Source: Halocaridina rubra | Taxonomy: Eukaryota; Arthropoda; Malacostraca; Decapoda; Atyidae | Length of the DNA: 64,000 nt | Direction of reading: 5' to 3' | Assembly (NCBI GenBank): GCA_037179515.1 | Contig: JAXCGZ010022644.1 | Span: forward strand, 31,001-95,000 | Program-made: the position numbers and the translations under genes | Shown here: in pieces, positions 55,134-64,000 of the stretch | How the letters are laid out: the number at the start of each line of letters is the position of its first letter | Numbering within the stretch: position 1 is the first letter of the stretch | The notes under the pieces: generated by a model | What the model was told of the DNA's origin: nothing | Seen by the model: only the letters and a program-made list of their open reading frames with translations | Database searches by the model: none

Positions 55134-56901
55134 CATTCTTTTCACAAATACTGTATTTTGTCAATTGTATTTGCAGTGTGCATTGTTTATGTATTACATA
55201 TCATTAAGGAGCTTTATGTGGTTAAAACACTGATAGATTATTACATAGCCTTAACTGTTATGTATTTAGTGGGCCTTTTGTGTGCTACATATATCGTGTC
55301 TCTTTTCCTTTTCATGTTTTCATTAGTCTCATGAGTTATGTTTCCCATTTAATGTCGACTCACTTGGGAATAATTTAAAATAGATATTCTAAGTGAAATT
55401 TTTTTAGCTCTAATGTTTTTGGTTTCCCTTTGAATATGATAAAATTAAGCTTGGTAAATGTTTAAAGCTTTTTATTTTACTTCCATAAAAGCAGCATCTT
55501 AGGTCATAAGTAAGAGTATGTTGTTTATTTAGTAATTTAGTTTCAATCAGTGACCATGTAAGCTTTACAAGAAGCCTGTGGAATATAGGGGGCTCAGTTG
55601 TTAAAGTAATATGTTTATGACAGACCGATATGAAAACTTTACTTGCATATTCATTGGTAGCTCATATGGGACTGGTCTCGTGAGGGCTTATGTTATTCAG
55701 ATTGGTTGGGGTGGAGGGTGCTGTTGTTGTAATAGTGGGTCAAGGACTATTTTTTCTTATCGTTTTTCTTTGACAAATATAGTGAATGAGTAAGTTGGGA
55801 GTCGAAGAATAAGGGAAACAAAAGATATACAGAGATTGTAATGAACGATATGTTAGTGTAATGTATTGTACCATTTGTATATAGTTAATTTTCTAACTAA
55901 AAAGACTTACCAGTTAGCAGTATCTATAAAATCTGTAAGAGTAGGCAAAATTCAGTCAGTAAAACTGAGAGCAGTGTTAACAGTTTATTGAAAGAATTTT
56001 TTTTTTTTACAAATACTTGTAATGCAGTGCAGTATTTTTTCTTTAAATGTTGCAAAATCTTCAACAAGGTAAATGTCTCAAATTGGAATTGCATAATTAA
56101 GAGTAAAGTTCATTAGAGAAATAATAACTAAGTATGAGTTAACAATACTCTGAAAGCTTATTGGGAGAGGATTTTGCTGTTTTTATTTTTCATTCATTCC
56201 TTATTTGTGCTTTGTTCTATTCCCTGGCTAAACAAGAAAACTCACAAGTGTGTCTGGCACTTTACACTCTTAGAACAGTTAGCGGTGGTAATTAGTAAAT
56301 GTGTATTGTCATGATTTTGTCTGCTGTTGAAACCAGAGTAAAAAATACTAAAAGGGTTCCTCCAACTCTCATGTACCTCCTTTCCAGTACAGAGTTGCAT
56401 GTAGGTTACTGCTTCTATTGGCTAAGTGAATTGGAGCATTGCTATAAGGCATATTGTGAAATCTGCGTACACACTATATTACATTTTGTTTTAGTATAAA
56501 ATACTATCAAGATTTTTGTTCATTGCAACCAGAATACCACTTTGGTCTCACAAATTCTAAAAGATTTTAGAGATATTATCATAAATAGTTATTATTGTTA
56601 ATGTTTCGAAGGTTCATTGCTTTATGATAATTAAGTATTCATTACAAAGGAGAGGCATTTATGTACTGCAGTATTTTGTTTGAAATTAACACTTGTTTTG
56701 ACAGTATTTTGTTTTAGAATTAGAACTAGATTGGCATGGTAGAGATGAGCACTAGAGTCAAAATGTAACTACATGAATAATGCTTTTCTCATCTAACCAG
56801 TAGCAATACAGTACTATAATGTAGTATCTGAAGGTAGGCATCCTGGTACATGTCGTTTACTTGTTTTAAGTGTTTTCTTTGGTTTCATATTGCATACGCA
56901 G
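55134..56901 (+). other. Intron sequence, no separate feature
   Basis: AT-rich unique intron. No exon-like segment with clear splice signals and no repeats are recognised, up to the acceptor before 56902. Confidence 0.55.
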
Positions 56902-57014
56902 GTTGGTGGTGATTGTGTGGTGCAGTGGTATGGGGATCATAGGGTGGACACTGTCAGACATTCCGTCCTGTCCACATTCCCAATCCTTTCTCCTGGAGAA
57001 TCCACACGATGCAG
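56902..57014 (+). CDS. PWWP-domain gene, exon: second half of PWWP-like domain
   Basis: Acceptor TGCATACGCAG ends at 56901 and donor TGCAG|GTGAGC starts at 57015. It encodes VGGDCVVQWYGDHRVDTVRH followed by SVLSTFPILSPGESTRC. VVQWYGDHRVDTV fits the PWWP core strand (V-x-W/F-F/Y-G-D/T-x-x-x-x-x-V) and its following strand, and LSTF fits the (L/V)xxF that closes the barrel. Joined to 48268-48350 it completes the beta-barrel of a PWWP-like domain. The exon ends with two bases of a codon (phase 2). Confidence 0.9.
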
Positions 57015-57431
57015 GTGAGCCTCATTCTACATCCTTTCCTCCAGCATTAATTCTTTCTCCTTATAAAAGATAAAGGCTACACTACATTATATTTTACCAA
57101 ATTTTTTATTTTGTTTATTAAATGGATAACAGTTGTCCAAAACATTTTACTTAATAACAATAAGGTAGACTATATGGTCTTAGATATTGCAGAATTGAAT
57201 GGCCAATTTCCATATTGCATTATAGATGATGAAGAAAGTATCTTCTGTGATGTCTTCTTTTCTGTTATGAATAAGTTAAGAGTTGCTGTTTAGAGGCTGT
57301 GTTAATTGCCTTTTCTCTCCAGAATTATTTATTCAACACTTCCTTTTCACAGAAATTCTCAAGAATAAATAAGTGTTTGCAACAGATGTTTTGATTAGTT
57401 CTCATGTACCAAGGAAATATAATAAGGACTC

Positions 57432-59390
57432 AGTCTTCTTCTTCTTCGTCTACATCTTTTTTCACTTTTATGTGGGGTCGATGTTTCTGGCCAGTGTTCT
57501 CCATATGTTCCTGTCCCATACCTCATCACCCAACAAACCTTTAGACCTCAGGTCGTCATTGATGCAATCCATCCACCTCTCCTACCCTGTATATCCAATT
57601 CCATCACCCTCCTCCCAACATACTGTTCATCCCTCCTAACGACATGACCATACCATCTTAGTCTACTTTCTTGTATCTTGTCTGATATTTCTCTAACTTT
57701 TGAGGTACCTCTAATTACCTCGTTTCTGATCTTATCGCTTCTTGTCACCCCACGCATCCATCTCAACATCTTCACATCTGCCACATCCATTTTTTTTTTT
57801 TCTTGTGTCTTCTTTATTGTCCATGTCTCTGCTCCATACATCATCGCAGGTCTCACAACTGTCTTATGCTCTTTACCCCTCAACTTAATCCCTATTCTGT
57901 CGCACAGCACCCCAGACACTTTCTTCCAGTTCTTCCATCCCGCTTGTATTCTGTGGGTTATTTCTGACTAGGTCACCCTCCTCTGCTACTGTTGATCCCA
58001 AATACTTGAACTTTTCAACACCTCCCCCTGCAAATTGACCTCCCCATCCTCATCATCTCTCAACCTCAAGTACTCTGTCTTCTTCCTAATGAGTCTCAGT
58101 CCTCTATCCTCCATCACTCTTCTCCACTCCTCAAGCTTCTCCTCCACTACCTCTCGTCTGTTGCTACATAGTACAATGTCATCTGCAATGAGCATACACC
58201 ATGGTGACTAATCTCTTAATACCTTGGGTTACTACATCCACCTCAAGTACTCTGTCTTCTTCCTGCTGTGTCTCAGTCCTCTATCCTCCATCACTCTTCT
58301 CCACTCCTCAAGCTTCTCCACCAGTGTCTCAGTCCTCTCTCCTCCATCACTCTTCTCCACTCCTCAAGCTTCTCCACCACAACCTCTCGTCTGTTGCTAC
58401 ACAGTACAATGTCATCTGCAAAGAGCATACACTATGGTGACTGATCTCTAATACCCTGGGTTACTACAACCAAGACCAGATCAAATAGATATGGACTCAA
58501 AGCAGACCCTTGATGCAGACCAACATTTACTGAGAGACTTTTCGTCAATCCCACACTGCTCTTAACATTTGCCTTTGCCCTCTTATACATATCTTGGATG
58601 ATTCTTACATATTTCTCGGGGACTCCCTTTTCTATAATACATCTCCACACCTCTTGACGTGGTACTCGATCATATGCCTTTTCAAGGTCAATAAAGACCA
58701 TATGCAGTCCTTCTGTTTCTCCCGATGCTTTTCCATCATTTGTCTCAAGGCAAATATGGCATCCACTGTCCCTCTTCCAGGCATGAAGCCAAACTGCTCA
58801 TTCCCAATTGTAGTTTCCTCTCTATGATCTTCACCCATATCTTCATAGTATGACTTGACAACTTTATACCTCTATAGTTTCCACACTCCTGAATGTCTCC
58901 CTTCCCTTTATAGATAGGGATGATTAGGCTTCCTCTCCACTCCTCTGGCATCTTTTCCTGACTAAAGATCTTTTGCATTAAGTCCCACAAGATATCTATG
59001 CCTTCCTCTCCAAGACTCTTCCGTACCTCCACTGGCATCTTCAGGTCCTGCTGCCTTTCCATTTTTTATTTTCCTTACTGCCCGCTCTACCTCTCTTCTA
59101 GTCACTGTTATTGTAACTGCTTCATTTGGAAGTCCATCTTCAAATACTGCTCTTGGGTTCTCTTCATTTAGTAATCCTTCAAAATAAGTTTCCCATCTGC
59201 TTTTTATTTCATCCTCTTCTGCTAGAACTACTCCATGGTTATCCTTTATTTGTCTTACTTGGGTCAAGTCCTTGGATGCAGCATCTCGGGCCTTGGCAAT
59301 TCGCAATATTTTTCTTCTCTCCTTCTGGTGTTTCCAGCTCTTGATAGACTTCATTCAATGTCTCTGCCTTTGTTTTTAAAATGGAACAGC
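57432..59390 (-). pseudogene. RTE-like LINE reverse transcriptase, family D, copy 3 (longest)
   Basis: Reading from high to low coordinates: SRWETYFEGLLNEENPR (about 59190), VERAVRKIKNGKAAGP (about 59080), MPEEWRGSLIIPIYKGKGD and CGNYRGIKLSSHTMKIWVKI (58960-58840), [35 protein letters not shown] (58700), [17 protein letters not shown] (58520), and [11 protein letters not shown] (58190, catalytic Asp-Asp). Then come DGAETWTIKK-like thumb sequence and LRWYGHVVRRDEQYVGRR (57640). The 3' end has a (GAA)n tail (57432-57448). Frame breaks occur between most blocks, and the region coding for the ADD box is duplicated (58064-58475). No endonuclease is recognised, so it is 5' truncated. Confidence 0.88.
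58064..58475. repeat. Internal tandem duplication within the RTE remnant
   Basis: CCTCAAGTACTCTGTCTTCT starts a 177-base unit at 58064 and again at 58241. The second unit contains an additional 56-base duplication (GTGTCTCAGTCCTCT at 58268 and 58324). It covers the minus-strand sequence for the [20 protein letters not shown] part of the RT. Confidence 0.9.
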
Positions 59391-59399
59391 CTATATAGT

Positions 59400-60995
59400 G
59401 TGGAAAATTTTAGTTGAAGTATTTAGCGTTGAGAGCAATGTTAGCAGGTAAAGCACCAGAGATAGATGGGTGTTATCTAGAATGCTTGTTAAAAGGTGGG
59501 GAGGCATTAGTAGAATGGATGGTTAGCTTGTTGAATGTATGTTTCAGGAGAGGGAGGGTCCCAGTTGATTGGAGAAGTGCTTGTGTAATTCCACATTACA
59601 AAGGGAAGGGAGATCAGAATGAGTGTAGTAGTTTTAGAGGAATTAGTTTGTTGAGTGTAGGTGGGAAGGTATATGAGCATTAATCGAAAGAATTAGGAAA
59701 GATACTGAGAGATTGAGTGGGGAAGAGCACTGTTGGTTCAGAAGAGGAAGAGACTGGAGGATCAGGCATTTGTGGTAAGACAGGTGTGTGAGCAGTTCTT
59801 AGAGAAAGGTAGGGACACTTTTTGGGCTTCTATGGACTTAGAGAAAGCATAAAACAGGGTTGATAGAGAGTCGTTGTGGAGTGTTTTGTGACTACAGTAT
59901 TTGGAATAAGTAGAAGTTTATTGAATGCAGTGAAGAGTTTTTACTTGAGTAGTAGAGCATGTGTTAGTTGGGAATGGTATGAGTGATTGGTTTGAGGTGA
60001 CTGTAGGTTTATGTCAAGGTTGTGTAATGTTGCCATGGATGTGTAATGTTTATATGGATGGAGTGGTAAGGGAAGTAAATGAGAGTATTAGACAGAGGCT
60101 TGGAATTAGTGGGTGAATATGGAAGGTTGTGGAAAGCGAATCCATTGCTGTTCGCATATGACACAGCACTGGTGCCTTAGACTGAGAATGAACTGAATCA
60201 TTTGGTGACTTGAGTTTGTTAGGGTGTGTGAAAGAAGGAAGTTGCGAGTGAATAGTGGTAAAAGTAAAGTCATGAGATGCACGAGGAGTGTTAATGTTGG
60301 CAGATTCAATGGGGAGTTGCTTAAGGATGTTGAGAATTTTAAGTATCTGGGTTCACACGTAACAAGGAATGGGCAAGTGAATGCAGAGGTAAGTCATAGT
60401 GTGAAGGTGATGAGTAAATATTCAGCTGGGTTAAAAAGTGTGATGAGAAATAGGTATTTAGAAGTGAATGTAAAGAGAAGGATACATGAAGGTATGATTG
60501 TGCCGTCAGCATTGTATGGAGCATAGACTTGGAATGCAAGCGAGGATGAAAAGAACAAGTCGAATGTACTGGTGATGAGGTGTTAAAGAAGTATGACTGG
60601 TGTATCTAGAATAGATAGAGTAAGAAATGAGGTCAGGTTTTGAAAGAAACCTGTCAGATAGGTTAGACCAGAGAGTATAGAGTTGGTTTGAACACTTGAA
60701 AAGGATGAGTAGTGAATGTCTAGCAAAGAGAGTGTGGAGTGCAGAAGTGGTTAGAGTAAAGTCAAAAGGAAGACATAGAATGAGATGGATGGATGGCATG
60801 AAATGGGCAGTGGATGTACGTGGAATGTCAGTGGAGCAGGGGAGAGAGCATGCAAGAGATAGAAATGAGTGAAGGAAGATTGTGTAAAGGGAACATGGGC
60901 CAATAGAATTTCTTGCACATGCTAGCACAGTGAACTGTGATGGACAGTTCTCCTTTCAAGGGAGAATAGGGCCACGTTTATGGATGGATAGAAGC
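59400..60995 (+). pseudogene. RTE-like LINE reverse transcriptase remnant, second family
   Basis: Pieces in RT order: AGKAPEIDGCYLECLLKGGE, RVPVDWRSACVIPHYKGKGD and FRGISLLSVGGKVYE (59440-59680). A broken CWFRRGR and DQAFVVR-like stretch (59730-59790) and a damaged FWASMDLEKA region (59820-59850) follow, then GLCQGCVM (60010), FAYDTALVP at the catalytic box (about 60150-60176), CERRKLRVNSGKSKVMRCTR, NFKYLGSHVTRNGQVNAEVS and IVPSALYGA (60224-60523). The terminus is GTTTATGGATGGATAGAAG (about 60978-60995). The expected FADDT box reads FAYDT, so the catalytic Asp is lost, along with several stops. It differs from family D in the landmarks used (VCERRKLRVN, YKGKGD). Confidence 0.87.
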
Positions 60996-61443
60996 TAGGT
61001 TCATCTGGCTTTTCATTTTGAGAAATATAGGTAGTGTAGAACTTTCTTTCCAGAATGAAATATGTGTTAGTTTAGTTATTATGTCATGTCCAGTATAAAC
61101 TTCATTTCCTCACCAACAGTTGGGCCTGTTAGTATGCTAAAAATGTTTACTATGTCTCATGCTGAAGTTTCTTTAATGAAGATACTGACATGGTATCAGA
61201 TGGAAGGCATCCAGTAATGATATTTGTATATGTACATCACAGCTTTAAGAATTACTATAACAATATGTTTGTAAGCCACATAGGTCCTTAATTGAATGAG
61301 ATGCTACTGTTGAAGAGTAATAAGAGACTTAGATATTTAAACTTTCAAAACTGATTTTTAAGTTCATATTCTGCTTGAAGTTATGATTCCATAATGTTAT
61401 ATGTAAGAAATAAATATATTGTTATATCTTCATTGTTTTTCAG

Positions 61444-61864
61444 TGTGAAAGGAAGATATACTTTGGAAAAAGCTATTGCTGAAGCCCATAAAGAGCATCC
61501 TGCACTTCAGCATCAGTACTCCTATCATTCGGTACAGCCCAATTTCACATTAGATGTCTCCGGTTTATCAGCAAATAAACCCTATGTTGGAGAGGGAAGT
61601 GGACAAACTTATAAATTATTACACATTCATAATACACCACCCTTGGACCCCCAGTATATTATCTTGCCCCAGTTTAGCCAACTAATACCAGAAGAGGATA
61701 AAGAGAAAGCTACTATCAAGGTTAAACCCCACCTTGCAAAGGCTAATGAATCACCTTTACTGGCAGCAGGTCAGTCATCCCAATCTCCTCCAGAGCAGAT
61801 ATCTCCCTATACTACTAGATCTGTACAGCAGCATAGCAAGCGAAAGAGGAGGAAGAGGAGGTGA
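61444..61864 (+). CDS. PWWP-domain gene, terminal coding exon
   Basis: Acceptor TTGTTTTTCAG ends at 61443. The first base completes Ser, then VKGRYTLEKAIAEAHKEHPA, a pattern that closes PWWP domains (the C-terminal helix, x-LxxAIxEAxxx). The rest is a Tyr/His/Pro-rich stretch (YKLLHIHNTPPLDPQYIILP), then a Lys/Ser-rich tail ending SVQQHSKRKRRKRR and a TGA stop at 61862-61864. The basic end fits nuclear localisation and DNA contact and resembles the Lys/Arg-rich C-terminus known for MBD5. Summing the five secure exons gives 1,651 residues with phase agreement at every junction, which is the main evidence for this model. Confidence 0.92.
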
Positions 61865-62674
61865 CACATACTTTTAAATTGTGAGTAACAAGATTTTGAA
61901 GTAAAAACTTGAGTTCAGTGCTTGGATATATCACACATAAAGATCTTGAAAAATTCAGTTTGTAATAATATTCAAGAATGAAGTGCCTCGAGAATTCAGA
62001 GACATATGGTAGTAAACATTATCCATACATGTAATATTATATTTTAGCATAAATTATTTAATATATTCGATTAAGAGAATGTGGAATTACTTTGTTTGAT
62101 AAGTATTGGCAAAAACTGTATCCTGCTTGTGGTAACATATACTGTACCATAATCATTAGGCTCCTGTAGTACCATCACTATTTCACCTATATGTAATTCT
62201 TAGAATTATAATGTTCGGACTCGATTAGTACCCTAGCAATATTTTCTGGTTTGTAGTGCAAATGAGAAGTTCATTTCAGGGCTCTTGAGATTATGGTTAA
62301 TGACAAAGCTGTAGAATCCAGATGTGCAATGATTTCTTTAATTACTCGACTTAGGGAATATTATTTTCGATAAATTTTAAAGAGTACAGAGTATTTTAAA
62401 ATAATCTGCTTATACATTATGAATGAAATGTATTTCGCATTATTGAGCAGCCAGATAAAGAATGATATATAATTACTCGAGTGCAAATTATTATAATTTC
62501 TCAACGACAGGCTAACCAAATACACACTAGTATTTTCTCCTAATATTTTTCCTCTTGTATAACTTGAGTAGCTACATTTTGTAGAAAATTACAGTATTTC
62601 TTACTGATCAAGAAATAGTCTCAGACGATTTGAGAAACATCTGGCCATGTGTACTGGCAAAGGCTTATTTATTT

Positions 62675-62886
<212 letters not shown>

Positions 62887-63743
62887 TGAAAATGCTTAAC
62901 CATAGTCATTATTTATGCCTCACATAAGAGATTCTTGATACCTAGTTGCTATTTCTCAAGCTACTGTTGACAGCAATCAAACTGTCAAGTAAATCATATA
63001 GACTATTTCTATAGGCATGACAGATTAATTTAATCTTCAGGATAACATATAAAAAACAATCAAAAATTGGAACTAAGCAATTGTGAGGGTAAATCACATC
63101 ATTATTTTACTTTATAAGTACTCAAACTAGATTGAAAGTTCATGAATATGCAAGACTTATTTTCAAACAGTCATTTATAAGTACTCAAATTAGATAGGAA
63201 GTTCATAATTAGATTTCCAAACCGTCATTTGTAGTATCAACCTCTCTCTGTTAAACCCATACATTTTGTTAAGCAACCAAGTGTTGTAATATAAAGCATT
63301 TACTATGTCTCAGAACTTAAATTTCGTTCCCAGTGAATGGGTAATTGCTACTGCAATATACTCATTTTAGTTTATCAAGTTGTAACGATAAAAACATAAC
63401 CATAAAAAAAAAAAATAGTCAAATTCTCAAGTAACTGATGTCTTCCACTTAAAACAACTTGAGTAAAATGAAAAGTAATACATTTTATATATGATTATAG
63501 CAGATTATTTATATTTTAAGTAAATTATGTGATTTACCCTTAGTTTGTTTAACTTCGCTGTTTAGTTAGGAGAGCTGTTTGTGAAACCGGTTTCCAGTGT
63601 GTGTGCATTGTTACTAGCCTGATGAACCTATAGTGGCAAGGATGCCCCAGGTGCCTTGAGTGTGCCAGTATTAATGGTGAGAACTATGTGATAACAGCAC
63701 ATTTTCTACATCATTAGTCAAGTCTGGTCATGAAGAGATGACA

Positions 63744-63749
63744 ATAAAA
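63744..63749 (+). terminator. Possible polyadenylation signal AATAAA
   Basis: AATAAA in GATGACAATAAAATTT, followed by GT/T-rich words at about 63770-63810 that could act as a downstream element. It is about 1.88 kb past the stop codon. Other weak candidates exist nearby, so this is tentative. Confidence 0.35.
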
Positions 63750-64000
63750 TTTATAAAATGTAGTGTTGCAGCTTGTGGATATAATCAAAAGTAAATATTC
63801 TTTTTGTTATGAATGAAACTTATTGATACTGGAATCAAACATTGCTAAATGTCATAACTATTTAAGCCTATGTAGGCAAATGTGTAGTTCATATTATGTG
63901 CTTGACTCAGATCAGTGCGATACATACTAATCTTTTAGGTCGGTACCTGTGTAATTTAAAACATTTATACATAAAATTCATAACACTTGGTACAGTATCA

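Larger units (their letters stand above)
48351..56901 (+). other. 8.55-kb intron that splits the PWWP-like domain
   Basis: Bounded by CAG|GTAAAT and CATACGCAG. It contains a decayed CR1-like LINE (48885-49985) and a nest of pogo/Tigger-like elements (51736-55131). The rest (49990-51735, 55132-56901) is AT-rich sequence in which I recognise no gene. Confidence 0.8.
57015..61443 (+). other. 4.43-kb intron with two opposed RTE-like remnants
   Basis: Donor GTGAGC and acceptor CATTGTTTTTCAG. 57432-60995 is almost entirely two retrotransposon remnants in opposite orientation. The remainder is unremarkable. Confidence 0.8.

Overview
The window is from an animal nuclear genome, most likely an arthropod and probably a decapod crustacean such as a penaeid shrimp. 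The organism is inferred, not shown. The evidence is an extreme load of long di- and trinucleotide microsatellites, CR1/Jockey-like and RTE-like non-LTR retrotransposons, pogo/Tigger-type DNA transposons, a tRNA-derived SINE, and one multi-exon host gene with GT-AG introns and very long introns. No operons, CRISPR arrays, rRNA genes or convincing functional tRNA genes are seen.

The only host gene I can support runs on the + strand across most of the window. Secure coding exons are 43005-43312, 44130-48159 (a 4,030-base exon), 48268-48350, 56902-57014 and 61444-61864. Their splice phases fit (1-0, 0-1, 1-0, 0-2, 2-stop) and give 1,651 residues with no internal stop. The protein is a long disordered Gln/Pro/Met/Gly/Thr-rich nuclear-type protein with basic clusters. 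It ends in a PWWP-like domain and a basic tail. This layout best fits the MBD5/MBD6 (Drosophila six-banded) family, but the methyl-CpG-binding domain would lie upstream of the window, so the family call stays tentative. Two short candidate exons (464-511 and 20859-20891) are both multiples of three and phase-compatible with 43005. If real, bases 512-43004 are introns of this gene.

Bases 1-40000 are intron-like and saturated with microsatellites: (GT)n of about 750 bases, many (CT/GA)n, (AT)n and (TTA/TAA)n. They also hold retrotransposon debris. A CR1/Jockey-like LINE (13045-16003) has a broken endonuclease, an intact 750-residue RT frame, a (TTA)n tail and a likely 6-base target duplication, and it sits inside a degenerate tandem repeat. 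Two copies of a tRNA-derived SINE each lie inside a microsatellite. Six copies of a LINE 3' end recur, and several abut (AT)n, (GT)n or (CA)n tracts. A foldback element (24257-24596) carries an (AT)n expansion in one arm only. A retroelement RNase H frame with intact catalytic residues lies at 25094-26086.

Bases 40000-62690 are nearly free of long microsatellites and hold the gene's main exons. The introns carry DNA-transposon nests (41180-42069; 51736-55131), a CR1-like RT remnant (48885-49985), and two RTE-like RT remnants lying 5' end to 5' end (57432-59390 minus; 59400-60995 plus). The 3' UTR starts at 61865 and contains a compound (AT)n(ATT)n(T)n tract. A possible polyadenylation signal lies at 63744-63749.
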